From IMG/VR virus record IMGVR_UViG_3300004805_000034, positions 1 through 22,836 of that record: a stretch of 22,836 nt of DNA. One strand, given 5' to 3'. This DNA comes from a virus. The notes below the pieces were generated by a model, which did no database searches, was not told where the DNA came from, and saw only the letters and a list, made by a program, of their open reading frames with translations. Shown here piece after piece: positions 1 through 8,130 of this stretch; position 1 is the stretch's first letter; the number at the start of each line of letters is the position of its first letter. Both the position numbers and the translations under genes were made by a program.

Positions 1-7
1 GTTACCT

Positions 8-1294
8 TTGTCAAGCCAAGTGAATGAGCTTGATAATGCCATTGCCAATGCCGAGTTTCCTGAGAAACTTTCGGTTCTTTTTGACAAGCATCGGTATAAG
101 GTAACCTTCGGCGGTCGAGGTGGCGGGAAGTCTTGGGCGATTGCCAGAGCGCTGCTAATCATCGGCGCATCAAAGCCCACTCGCATTCTCTGCGCTCGGG
201 AATTCCAGACGTCAATCCGCGATTCGGTGCATAAGCTCTTATGCGATCAAATCGAATCATTGCGATTGCATGGGTTTTATGAAATAACCCAGACGTCAAT
301 CAGAGCTAAGAACGGTTCTGAATTCTTCTTTGTTGGACTTAAAAACAATGTTTCCAACATAAAATCATTCGAAGGTGTTGATGTATGTTGGGTCGAGGAG
401 GCCCAATCAGTTTCTCGGATGTCATGGAATGTTCTAATCCCGACAATTCGAAAGCAGGATTCAGAGATCTGGATCAGCTTCAACCCGGAACTTGAGACTG
501 ATGAGACGTTCCAACGCTTTGTGGTTCATCCTCCTGCTGACTGTGTGGTCACTAAGATCAACTGGAGCGACAATCCCTGGTTCCCAGAGACTTTAAGAGC
601 AGAGAAGGACGCGCTTAAAGAGCGAGACATTGAGGCTTACAACACGGTCTGGGAGGGCATATGCCGGCAGACTGTCGACGGCGCGGTGTTTGCCAGGGAG
701 ATGCAGGACGCCGAGCTTCAGGGACGCATTGGACGGGTTCCGTTTGATCCTAGCAAGCCTGTTCACGCCGTGTTTGACTTGGGATGGTCTGATGCCACCG
801 CGATTTGGTTCTTGCAGTTTGTCGGCATGGAAACGCGCTTGTTGCGTTACATTGAGGACAATCAAAAGACCATAAGCTATTACCTAGCGCAACTTCAGAC
901 GTTTGGATACCATTACGACACGTTGTGGCTTCCGCACGACGCCGAGAATAAAACGCTTGCCGCTGCTGGCAAATCGATTGAGGAGATTGTCAGAGCGGCG
1001 GGTTACAAGACTAGAATCATTCCGAGAGTGCCAATTGCTGACTCTATCAATGCTGCGCGAACTATTTTCAACAACTGCTGGTTCGACAGAGATAACTGCG
1101 CGGAAGGTCTTGCCTGTCTGCGCCATTATCGGTACGAAGTCGACCCAGAGACGGGTGGATTCTCAAAATCTCCCCTTCACGACCATTATTCGCACGGCGC
1201 AGACGCATTTAGATACATCGGACTGATGGTCAACGAGCCTAAGTCACGCAAGAAACAACAGACGTTTACGTTACCTACGAACTGGATGAGCTAA
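8..1294 (+). CDS. terL: Phage terminase large subunit (packaging ATPase/nuclease)
   Basis: Motor that translocates phage DNA into the prohead through the portal and cuts the concatemer. The N-terminal ATPase shows a Walker A motif GGRGGGKS at residues 35-42 and a Walker B region VDVCWVEEA at 124-132 with the acidic pair E130/E131. The C-terminal RNase H-like nuclease shows acidic positions in DLGWSD (257-262), HD (310-311) and the final HDHYSHGAD (391-399). The length of 428 aa is normal for this terminase family. The only start inside the window is TTG at position 8; the frame stays open to the window edge, so the true start could lie a little upstream. No small terminase is present and it is probably just outside. 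Portal begins 2 nt after the stop, so the two are likely cotranscribed. Confidence 0.95.
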   Translation: MSSQVNELDNAIANAEFPEKLSVLFDKHRYKVTFGGRGGGKSWAIARALLIIGASKPTRILCAREFQTSIRDSVHKLLCDQIESLRLHGFYEITQTSIRAKNGSEFFFVGLKNNVSNIKSFEGVDVCWVEEAQSVSRMSWNVLIPTIRKQDSEIWISFNPELETDETFQRFVVHPPADCVVTKINWSDNPWFPETLRAEKDALKERDIEAYNTVWEGICRQTVDGAVFAREMQDAELQGRIGRVPFDPSKPVHAVFDLGWSDATAIWFLQFVGMETRLLRYIEDNQKTISYYLAQLQTFGYHYDTLWLPHDAENKTLAAAGKSIEEIVRAAGYKTRIIPRVPIADSINAARTIFNNCWFDRDNCAEGLACLRHYRYEVDPETGGFSKSPLHDHYSHGADAFRYIGLMVNEPKSRKKQQTFTLPTNWMS

Positions 1295-1296
1295 TC

Positions 1297-3411
1297 ATGG
1301 CGAGCTATCAAAACGACGGCGAAGATCCACGCATTGCCGATGCGATGAAATTTTTGCGCTTGGCAAGCGAAGCCGATAGCGTCAACCGTAGCGACGCGCT
1401 TGAGGATCTGCGCTTTGTCAGCGGCGACCAATGGCCGGTTGAAATTCAAAACAGCCGGAACCTGGAAGCCCGACCCTGCTTGACGATCAACAAGCTCGAT
1501 GCCTATTGCCGGCAGATCGCCAACCAACAGCGCCAGCAGCGTCCGCGCATTAAGGTGCATCCTTGCAACAGCTACGCAGACAAAGAGACAGCCGAGGTTG
1601 TCGAGGGTATCTGTCGGCACATTGAGATCAACAGCGATGCCGATAGCGCTTACGATAAGGCGTTTGAGTACGCCGTTCGCATGGGTTGGGGCTATTGGCG
1701 CGTGGTCACCGATTACACGTCTCCTGAGTCGTTTGATCAAGAGATCTACATCGAATCAATTGAGAACCCGTTCAGCGTCTACTTTGATCCCAATAGCACG
1801 GCTTTGGACGGCTCGGACCAAGAGAAATGCTTGATCACGACGATCATGAGCAAGGACAAGTTTCGGGATATGTACCCGGACGCAGACGATGGCGGCAGCT
1901 TTACCGCGCGAGCTGGTGGCGACAGCAACCCTGAGTGGGTGACCAAAGAGGACGTTCGCATCGCCGAATACTTTTACATTGAGCGCACGCCGGCAAAGCT
2001 CTACCTGCTGAACGACAAATCCCGTCTCTTTAAGGATCAGCTCCCTAGCAAAGAGTTCATGGCTCAGCACGGGCTTGAGATCGTTGGCGAGCGCGACAGC
2101 TATAAGCGCGTGGTCAAGTGGTGCAAGCTCACCGCAATGGAGATCCTTGAAGAACGGGATTGGCCAGGCAAATTTATCCCCGTCGTGCCGGTCTATGGCG
2201 GTCGGATCGTGATTGACAGCAAGTCGATCAAGTACGGTCTGGTGCGCTATGCCAAAGACCCGCAGAAAATGTACAACTTCTGGCAGACCTCGATGACCGA
2301 GGCAATTGCGTTGGCTCCAAAAGCCAAATGGTTGCTGGCAGAAGGGCAAGACGAGGGCCACGAGACTGAGTGGGCGGCAGCGAACATCAAAGCCACGCCG
2401 GTGTTGCGCTACAAGCAGACCGACATTGAAGGTCGGATGGCGCCAACTCCGACCCGTCTGCAACCCGAGCCACCTCCTGCTGGCATCATGGCGGCGGCAG
2501 AATCGGTCAGCAACGATCTGCAACAGGTCGTGGGCATCTTTGATCCGAGCCAATTGCCGACCGGCAACATCAGCGGTAAAGCGCTGAATGGTCAGCAACA
2601 GCAAGTGGATATGACGAATTATCATTACTACGATAATTTGACCAAATCCATTGCCCAGACTGGTCGGATTATCTTGGATTTGATTCCAAAGATCTATGAC
2701 TCCGAGCGCGTTATGCGAATCATCGGCGTCGATGGCAAGCCAGATCTAATCACCATCAATGAAGCCACCCAAGTTGGGCGTGTTTTGAACGACGTGACGG
2801 TTGGTGAGTACGACGTCAGCATGGATACTGGTCCCGGCTACGCATCACGGCGCATCCAAGCGGTCGATGCAATGATGCCGCTGATTGGCTCCAGCCCAGA
2901 GTTGTTCCAAGCTGCTGGCGATCTGGTGTTCCGGCAGATGGACTTCCCTGGCGCGGAAATCATTGCCGACCGGCTGGCAGCGGTGAACCCGTTGGCGCAG
3001 ATTGACGAGAAATCCGACATTCCACCGCAGGTCCAGATGCAGCTCGCACAAGCCAAGCAGCAGATGCAGATGATGCAGCAGCAAATGCAAGCGATGGAGC
3101 TGGAGATCAACAACCGTGGCCAGGTGGCGCAAATCAAAGAAGATGGCGCAACCAAGCGCAAACTGATGGACGTCACGGCTAAAGCGCACAACACCGAGAC
3201 AATGGCCGAGGTCAAGGTCAATGACCAGAATACTCGGGCAATTACCAGCCAGAATAAGACCGAGATTGACGCATTGGTGAACCTGCTTGTTCACAATATG
3301 CCAATCGACGTGCTGGCGCGGGAAATTGAGCGTCGGAATGCCGAGCAAATGGCGGCAGCGCAGTACGCTGTGCAAGACATTGATCAAGGTCAGAACCCAT
3401 TTATGCAATAG
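1297..3411 (+). CDS. P22-type portal protein
   Basis: Dodecameric ring at the unique capsid vertex through which DNA is packaged and ejected and to which the tail attaches. The 704-aa length and the N-terminal portion (about residues 15-200, including CLTINKLDAYCRQIANQQRQ near 61-80 and the VRMGWGYWRV segment) match P22-like portals as I know them. The C-terminal part holds a Gln/Met-rich helix at about 577-605 and a charged helical end, comparable with the helical barrel of P22 portal. ATG follows the terminase stop by 2 nt (TAA-TC-ATG) with only a weak purine stretch upstream, suggesting translational coupling. A large antisense ORF over this gene is a compositional shadow. Confidence 0.95.
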   Translation: MASYQNDGEDPRIADAMKFLRLASEADSVNRSDALEDLRFVSGDQWPVEIQNSRNLEARPCLTINKLDAYCRQIANQQRQQRPRIKVHPCNSYADKETAEVVEGICRHIEINSDADSAYDKAFEYAVRMGWGYWRVVTDYTSPESFDQEIYIESIENPFSVYFDPNSTALDGSDQEKCLITTIMSKDKFRDMYPDADDGGSFTARAGGDSNPEWVTKEDVRIAEYFYIERTPAKLYLLNDKSRLFKDQLPSKEFMAQHGLEIVGERDSYKRVVKWCKLTAMEILEERDWPGKFIPVVPVYGGRIVIDSKSIKYGLVRYAKDPQKMYNFWQTSMTEAIALAPKAKWLLAEGQDEGHETEWAAANIKATPVLRYKQTDIEGRMAPTPTRLQPEPPPAGIMAAAESVSNDLQQVVGIFDPSQLPTGNISGKALNGQQQQVDMTNYHYYDNLTKSIAQTGRIILDLIPKIYDSERVMRIIGVDGKPDLITINEATQVGRVLNDVTVGEYDVSMDTGPGYASRRIQAVDAMMPLIGSSPELFQAAGDLVFRQMDFPGAEIIADRLAAVNPLAQIDEKSDIPPQVQMQLAQAKQQMQMMQQQMQAMELEINNRGQVAQIKEDGATKRKLMDVTAKAHNTETMAEVKVNDQNTRAITSQNKTEIDALVNLLVHNMPIDVLAREIERRNAEQMAAAQYAVQDIDQGQNPFMQ

Positions 3412-3414
3412 TCT

Positions 3415-3445
3415 TTGACGCAATTGACCAAGCGGGTTATATAAG
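3415..3445 (+). promoter_or_regulatory. Candidate sigma70-type promoter for the capsid genes
   Basis: In the 79-nt gap between portal and scaffold, TTGACG (3415-3420; 5 of 6 to the -35 consensus) is followed after 17 nt by TATATA (3438-3443). The overlapping TATAAG (3440-3445; 5 of 6 to the -10 consensus) has a 19-nt spacer. The scaffold start lies about 45 nt downstream. It is one of only two gaps of more than 50 nt in the window; the other holds the terminator that would end this unit. Prediction from sequence only. Confidence 0.55.
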
Positions 3446-3490
3446 CGCAATCGTACCGGCGCGTTTCACCGGGCAAATCCGTGGGTAACC

Positions 3491-4387
3491 ATGTCAGAAC
3501 CAAGAGAGACAACGCAAGTTGTCACAAGCGAAAATCAAGCCGAATTTTTTGCACAAAAACTGGGCTTAGCTCCCGAAGAAACGACTGAGGCTGCTGAAGA
3601 AGCAGAGCCAATCGAATCCGAGGTTGAGAATGAGCCAGATGCGGAAGATGAAGCACCAGCTACAGAAAACGAAGGTAAACCGAGCAAGCTAAAGGCGCGG
3701 TTTTCAGAGCTAACTAAGCAGCGCGAACAGGCCAGGGCTGATGCTCAGCGTGAACGCGAAGCCAGGGAAGCGCTGGAAGCACGGCTACAGGCTTTGGAGC
3801 AAGGACAGGCGCCGAAACAGGCTCCTGTTGCTGACGCCAAGCCTACGCCGGATCAATTCACGGATGCTTTTGAATACGCAGAAGCATTGGCTGAATATAG
3901 CGCTGAGAGAGCACTCAAAGAACGGGATCGGCAGGATCAGGAAAGGAAAGCGCAAGAGCAACAGGCGAAAGTCGTGCAGACTTGGACCAAACGGCTTGAA
4001 GCGGCAAAGGCTGAGATTGACGATTTTGATGAGATGGTGGCGTCAAGCGATGTTGTTGTGCCGAATCACATTCGGGACGCGATATTAGAATCAGACGTGG
4101 GACCACAAATCCTGTATCACCTTGCATCAAATCAAGATCAGGCCAGGTCTTTTAATGATTTGACGCCGGCTCAAGCGTTGAGAGCTATTGGCAAGCTGGA
4201 AGCAAAGTTTGAGAAATCTGAAACTAGCAAGCCTGAGAGATCTGTGGTAAAAAGCAAGGCACCAGCCCCGATCAACCCTATCAAGTCAAGCAACGCAACC
4301 GCTGACAATCTCGTGAATTCCAAAGGTGAATTTCATGGGACATACGCAGCATGGAAAGCGGCTAGACAAGCCGGCAAGATTAGGTAA
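3491..4387 (+). CDS. Capsid scaffolding protein
   Basis: Predicted internal scaffold that directs coat protein assembly into a prohead and then leaves. Position directly upstream of the coat gene is the main evidence, backed by composition: a strongly acidic N-terminus (about residues 29-62), long charged helical stretches likely to form coiled coils (about 63-105 and 132-178), no cysteine, and a short basic C-terminus (AAWKAARQAGKIR), which recalls the basic coat-binding helix-turn-helix end of P22 scaffold. At 298 aa it is close to the 303 aa of P22 gp8. ATG at 3491 has only a weak GTGGG upstream. Scaffolds diverge rapidly, so identity rests on context more than similarity. Confidence 0.85.
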   Translation: MSEPRETTQVVTSENQAEFFAQKLGLAPEETTEAAEEAEPIESEVENEPDAEDEAPATENEGKPSKLKARFSELTKQREQARADAQREREAREALEARLQALEQGQAPKQAPVADAKPTPDQFTDAFEYAEALAEYSAERALKERDRQDQERKAQEQQAKVVQTWTKRLEAAKAEIDDFDEMVASSDVVVPNHIRDAILESDVGPQILYHLASNQDQARSFNDLTPAQALRAIGKLEAKFEKSETSKPERSVVKSKAPAPINPIKSSNATADNLVNSKGEFHGTYAAWKAARQAGKIR

Positions 4388-4397
4388 ACAGATTAAT

Positions 4398-4410
4398 GGA
4401 TCTTTGATCC
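4398..4410 (+). other. Small hairpin just upstream of the coat gene ribosome binding site
   Basis: GGATC (4398-4402), TTT loop, GATCC (4406-4410): a perfect 5-bp inverted repeat ending immediately before the GAAGGA Shine-Dalgarno of the coat gene. It may keep the binding site exposed or mark an mRNA processing site. A stem this short can occur by chance. Confidence 0.3.
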
Positions 4411-4422
4411 GAAGGAAATAAA

Positions 4423-5670
4423 ATGGCTAATACCCTCTTAACGATCAGCAAGATCACCAACGAAGCGTTGATGGTCTTGGAAAACGAACTCACCTTTACC
4501 AGCGAAGTTAACCGTGAATACGACGATCAATTCGCCGTTGCCGGTGCCAAGATTGGTGCAACTGTTAACGTCCGTAAACCAGCACGGTTTATCGGTGTTA
4601 CCGGACCAAACCTGTCGGTTGAAGACTTTAACGAGACTTCAATTCCTGTCACGTTGAATACCCAATTCCACGTTGATACCCAATTCAGCACCGCTGATTT
4701 GGCTCTGTCGATGGATATGTTCAGCGACCGTTTGATCAAACCGGCTGTTGCAACGATTGCCAACAAGATCGACCGTGACGGTCTGGTGCTTGCCAAGAAC
4801 AACGTGGCAAACATCGTCGGCACCGCTGGCGTTCCTCCTACCTCGCTGCTGACCTACCTGACCGGCCAGGCTTATCTGGACTCAGAAGGTGCGCCACGCG
4901 ACGGTCGTCGTGCTTGTATCGTCGAGCCATTCACGTCTGCAACCATCGTCGATTCTTTGAAAGGGCTGTTTATGCCTAATCAGAAGATCTCCGAGCAGTA
5001 CGAAAAGGGCATGATGGGCACGGATAGCGCTGGTATGCGCTGGAAGATGGATCAGAACGTGGTCTCGCAGACGTTTGGTTCCTACGCTTCTGCAACGCTG
5101 GCAACCAACACGGCGACCTTCACCGGCTCGCTCACGTCTGGTTGGGCATCGTCATCGACGATCACCATCTCGGCAACGTCGGCAGCAGCTCCAATCCAGC
5201 AGGGCGACGTGATCACCATCGCTAACGTCTACGCTGTTAACCCACAGAACCGCCAGCCTTACGGCACAAACCGTCTGCGTAACTTCGTTGTTACCAGCGC
5301 TGTGACCATCAGCTCGGGTGGCTCGGCATCGGTCACGGTTAGCCCCGCGATCATCACCGCTGGTCAATTCCAGAACGTCTACGTTTCGGCTACCAGCAGC
5401 TCGGCTGTTGTGACTCCGTTTAATAACACCGGCACCGTTAGCCCACAAAACATCATCCTGCACCGCAATGCAGAGACGTTGGCTTGTGCTGACCTTGAGC
5501 TGCCAATGGGCGTTGTGTTTGCTGGACGTGCATCTGACAAGGATCTGGGTCTTTCGATCCGCGTCGTTCGTCAGTACACGATTAACAATGACTCAATCCC
5601 GTGCCGTCTTGACGTGCTCTATGGTTGGGCGATGCTCTACCCTGAGCTGGCTTGCCGCGTTGCAGCTTAA
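4423..5670 (+). CDS. Major capsid (coat) protein, P22 gp5-like, HK97 fold
   Basis: Main shell protein of the icosahedral head. The N-terminal region is typical of the P22 coat family: an NTLLT start, then VNREYDDQFA (29-38) and GATVNVRKPARF (45-56), followed by an helix-rich segment of the HK97-like core. A Ser/Thr-rich, beta-predicted segment spans about residues 218-340 and precedes a conserved C-terminal core; P22 coat likewise carries an extra insertion domain. At 415 aa it is near the 430 aa of P22 coat. The start has the strongest ribosome binding site around (GAAGGA, 6 nt before ATG), as expected for the most abundant virion protein. G+C looks higher than in the fibre block (38 of 60 bases are G or C in 5101-5160). 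Confidence 0.95.
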   Translation: MANTLLTISKITNEALMVLENELTFTSEVNREYDDQFAVAGAKIGATVNVRKPARFIGVTGPNLSVEDFNETSIPVTLNTQFHVDTQFSTADLALSMDMFSDRLIKPAVATIANKIDRDGLVLAKNNVANIVGTAGVPPTSLLTYLTGQAYLDSEGAPRDGRRACIVEPFTSATIVDSLKGLFMPNQKISEQYEKGMMGTDSAGMRWKMDQNVVSQTFGSYASATLATNTATFTGSLTSGWASSSTITISATSAAAPIQQGDVITIANVYAVNPQNRQPYGTNRLRNFVVTSAVTISSGGSASVTVSPAIITAGQFQNVYVSATSSSAVVTPFNNTGTVSPQNIILHRNAETLACADLELPMGVVFAGRASDKDLGLSIRVVRQYTINNDSIPCRLDVLYGWAMLYPELACRVAA

Positions 5671-5695
5671 TCAATAACGATTTAAGGAAATAATC

Positions 5696-6127
5696 ATGGC
5701 GAATCCGGGACCCGCAACTACCGTAGCCAATCATCCACAGGTGCTCGGTTCAAACCAGGCTCTGCGTTTGTTGGCATCGGCTCAGTCAGTCAGCTTGGCA
5801 GTAACGGGTGACACCGTTCTGCCGATCCTTAACACGGGGCGTTACAGCGTCTCCAACGTGGTCGTGACGAATGCCTCGACCGATCTGTCGGCGTCAACCG
5901 TCCCTTTTGCTGGCGTGTTTCCCGCACCTGGCGCAAGCGGCACCGCAATCGTTTCGAATGCGACGTTGAATGCTTTGACCAGCTCCTCGGTTGTGTCGCA
6001 GCGAACGATCAACTCTACGGCAGCTCAGACAGGCCAGAACGTATACTTTAACGTCGGCACGGCAGCGTCTTATGCTGCTACCGTTGACGTTTTTGTCTAC
6101 GGTTACGATCTCACGTTCCTGCCTTAA
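5696..6127 (+). CDS. Putative head decoration or minor capsid protein (143 aa)
   Basis: Small Ala/Ser/Thr/Val-rich protein with alternating hydrophobic residues, hence beta-rich, with no signal peptide or membrane segment. Two stretches stand out: YSVSNVVVTNAS (50-61) and the C-terminal VDVFVYGYDLTFLP (130-143). It starts 25 nt after the coat stop with a good AAGGA site and is the last gene before the terminator at 6146-6180, so it is probably made with coat protein in large amounts. Small beta proteins in this place are often head decoration or head-fibre proteins in other phages, which is the basis of the call. I do not recognise a named family. Confidence 0.55.
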   Translation: MANPGPATTVANHPQVLGSNQALRLLASAQSVSLAVTGDTVLPILNTGRYSVSNVVVTNASTDLSASTVPFAGVFPAPGASGTAIVSNATLNALTSSSVVSQRTINSTAAQTGQNVYFNVGTAASYAATVDVFVYGYDLTFLP

Positions 6128-6145
6128 TCAAGGCAAATGAGAAGG

Positions 6146-6180
6146 AAAGCCGATCCCATAAAGGTCGGCTTTTTCTCTTT
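6146..6180 (+). terminator. Rho-independent terminator after the capsid unit
   Basis: AAAGCCGATC (6146-6155) pairs with GGTCGGCTTT (6163-6172): a 10-bp stem with one G-U pair and a 7-nt loop (CCATAAA), followed by a T-rich tract (TTCTCTTTAATTTT). A second small inverted repeat GCCTT/AAGGC (6121-6125 and 6130-6134) overlaps the preceding stop codon. No matching T-tract exists on the other side, so it should act on + strand transcripts only. Read-through would set the level of fibre and tail gene expression. Confidence 0.9.
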
Positions 6181-6196
6181 AATTTTGGAATAGCAA

Positions 6197-7687
6197 ATGT
6201 CGCAGACCAATCAGGTAAATACGGTCACGTCGCAGAACGTGGTCCCAGTTGGCGCTACTTACGACGCTAACGGTAATTTCATTACTTTGGTTGGCGCTGG
6301 TGGCCAGCCAATTAGCTCGGGCGCAGGGTCGACCGATAGCTATGTCTTAATGTCTGCATCGTCAACGCTGCCAAATGAGCGCGTTTTGACAGCCGGCACA
6401 AATATCACGATTACCGATGGTGGCGCGGGTGGCACGGTCACCATTGCGTCGACTGCTGGTGGCGTTTCAAACGTCGCAACCGGGACGGGTCTGACGGGTG
6501 GTCCGATCACCACGACCGGCACGATCTCGCTGGCAAACACAGCGGTCACCGCAGGAACCTATGGCACGTCCATTGGTATCCCTCAGATTACCGTTGACGC
6601 TCAAGGCCGGATCACTGCTGCCACCGTCATTGCAACGACCAGCAACAGTTACCAGGGGACATGGAATGCTTCGACTAATAGTCCGACGCTTACATCAAGC
6701 GTTGGAACGCTCGGGTATTACTACGTTGTCTCGACTGCTGGCTCAACTAACCTAAACGGCATCAGCACGTGGGCAGTTGGCGATTGGGCGGTTTACAACG
6801 GATCAGCCTGGCAAAAGGTCGCTGCGAGCGGTTCTAGCGCGTTCAGCACGCTTACCGTGACTGGTTTGACGGGTTATATGTACGCCAACGGCGCAAGCGC
6901 TGTGACGGCATCCACGACTATCCCTAATGCTGGACTGACCAACAGCTCGGTCACAATCGGATCGACCAGCGTGGCGCTCGGCGCTACGGCAACGACCGTT
7001 GCCGGACTGACGCTGACCAGCCCGACGCTTACAACGCCGGCTCTTGGCACTCCTGCCAGCGCCAATCTATCTAATGCAACAAATCTGCCCTTAACGAGTG
7101 GTGTCTCGGGTCAATTGCCAATTGCGAATGGCGGGACGGGGGCAACGTCAGCCATTTCAGCGTTCAATGCTCTTGCTCCATCGCAAACCGGCAATAGCGG
7201 GTATTACCTAACAACCAACGGCACCAACGCTTCTTGGGCGGCAGTTTCTGGTGGTGGCGGCGGCACGGTTACATCGGTTGGATTGTCTGCGCCAGGCTTC
7301 TTATCGGTTAGCGGCACTCCTGTCACGTCATCTGGTACGTTGACACTTGGATACTCTGGCACGGCGCTTCCGGTGGCCAATGGCGGTACAGGCCAAATTA
7401 CGTACACTGATGGTCAATTGTTGATTGGCAACAGCTCAGGCAACACTTTAACTAAGTCAACGCTGACTGCTGGTTCAAACATCACCATTACGAATGGCAA
7501 CGGCTCAATTACAATTGCGTCGACGGGTGGTGGATCTTCGGGCCCCGTAGCCGAATCTTACCAAACAATCAGTTCAAATTACTCTGTAACGGCAGGTTCT
7601 AACGCATTTAGCGTTGGGCCTGTCACCGTGGCAACGGGTGTTGCCGTAACCGTCCCTACGGGCCAAGTTTGGCTCATCGCTGCTTAA
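6197..7687 (+). CDS. Tail fibre-like repeat protein (496 aa)
   Basis: Elongated Gly/Ser/Thr/Ala-rich beta protein typical of phage tail fibres. Recognisable repeats: LTAGTNITITDGG (64-76) recurs as LTAGSNITITNGN (423-435); PIANGGTGA (308-316) recurs as PVANGGTGQ (392-400); ATGTGLTGGPIT (94-105) recurs in the fibre at 9767. A distinct aromatic module at 150-209 (YQGTWNAST, GYYYVVSTAGST, VGDWAVYNGSAWQKV) is a type I know from many phage fibres and may be a small binding domain. The C-terminal 50 residues (from VAESYQ, 451) form a different beta-strand segment ending in VWLIAA. First gene after the terminator, with a weak TTGGAA site before ATG. It probably forms trimeric fibres; receptor unknown. 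Confidence 0.75.
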   Translation: MSQTNQVNTVTSQNVVPVGATYDANGNFITLVGAGGQPISSGAGSTDSYVLMSASSTLPNERVLTAGTNITITDGGAGGTVTIASTAGGVSNVATGTGLTGGPITTTGTISLANTAVTAGTYGTSIGIPQITVDAQGRITAATVIATTSNSYQGTWNASTNSPTLTSSVGTLGYYYVVSTAGSTNLNGISTWAVGDWAVYNGSAWQKVAASGSSAFSTLTVTGLTGYMYANGASAVTASTTIPNAGLTNSSVTIGSTSVALGATATTVAGLTLTSPTLTTPALGTPASANLSNATNLPLTSGVSGQLPIANGGTGATSAISAFNALAPSQTGNSGYYLTTNGTNASWAAVSGGGGGTVTSVGLSAPGFLSVSGTPVTSSGTLTLGYSGTALPVANGGTGQITYTDGQLLIGNSSGNTLTKSTLTAGSNITITNGNGSITIASTGGGSSGPVAESYQTISSNYSVTAGSNAFSVGPVTVATGVAVTVPTGQVWLIAA

Positions 7688-7697
7688 AGGAACAATT

Positions 7698-8126
7698 ATG
7701 AGCGCCATCAAACTTCAAGGCAATTCTAGCGGGGCTGGTACTTCAGTTCTACAGTCTGCCAATACCGCAAGCACACTTACCCAGACACTCCCATCTACGG
7801 ATGCGGTGACACTTGGTTATCTCAACGCTCCCCCGGTTGGGACCAAAACGGCCAGCTACACGTTGGCGGTTGGCGACGTTGGCAAGTATGTCCAACTCGG
7901 CGCTTCGGGTGCGATTGTGATCCCAACGTCGACTTTCAGCGACGGTGATTTGATTTCAATTTACAACAACACCGCATCGACGGCGACGATTACCTGTTCT
8001 GCGCCAACGGCTTACATTGCTGGGTCGAACACAACCGTAACGTCGGTAACGCTTGCGATTCGCGGTGTTTGTACCGTCCTGTTTAGTTCTGCCACCACTT
8101 GCGTTCTGACGGGCAACGTGTCATGA
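7698..8126 (+). CDS. Short tail fibre protein with C-terminal cap domain (142 aa)
   Basis: Residues 5-45 (IKLQGNSSGAGT, TLTQTLPSTDAVTLGYLNAP) form a short fibre lead-in. Residues 48-142 form a beta domain (YTLAVGDVGKYV, GDLISIYNNT, final CVLTGNVS) that also closes the fibre at 9767-10894 and is widespread as a fibre C-terminal cap in phages. A good AAAGGA site precedes ATG by 5 nt. The stop overlaps the next start as ATGA, so translation of the adhesin at 8123 should depend on ribosomes finishing this gene. It probably forms the stem or attachment piece to which that adhesin belongs. Confidence 0.65.
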   Translation: MSAIKLQGNSSGAGTSVLQSANTASTLTQTLPSTDAVTLGYLNAPPVGTKTASYTLAVGDVGKYVQLGASGAIVIPTSTFSDGDLISIYNNTASTATITCSAPTAYIAGSNTTVTSVTLAIRGVCTVLFSSATTCVLTGNVS

Positions 8127-8130
8127 GTGG
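8118..8130 (+). promoter_or_regulatory. Stop/start junction of adhesin cassette 1
   Basis: GTGTCATGAGTGG contains the ATGA overlap ending the fibre cap gene and starting the glycine-rich adhesin. The same 13 bases with one difference occur at 10886-10898 at the equivalent point of a second cassette. Likely a translational coupling site; it could also serve as a homologous exchange point. Confidence 0.5.

Noticed and set aside
1756-2625. Long antisense ORF (289 codons) across the portal gene
   Set aside because: The sense strand encodes a clear portal protein; the antisense frame has no ribosome binding site, no recognisable domain, and an odd His/Leu/Arg composition typical of a shadow frame.
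4398-4410. Terminator between scaffold and coat
   Set aside because: The stem is only 5 bp and is followed by a purine-rich ribosome binding site rather than a T-tract.
8099-8122. Upstream TTG start for the glycine-rich adhesin
   Set aside because: It would add eight residues from inside the previous gene and lose the ATGA coupling and the Met-Ser-Gly start shared with the propeller gene.
8118-8130. Programmed frameshift joining fibre cap and adhesin into one protein
   Set aside because: No slippery heptamer or downstream pseudoknot is seen; the ATGA overlap explains expression by reinitiation.
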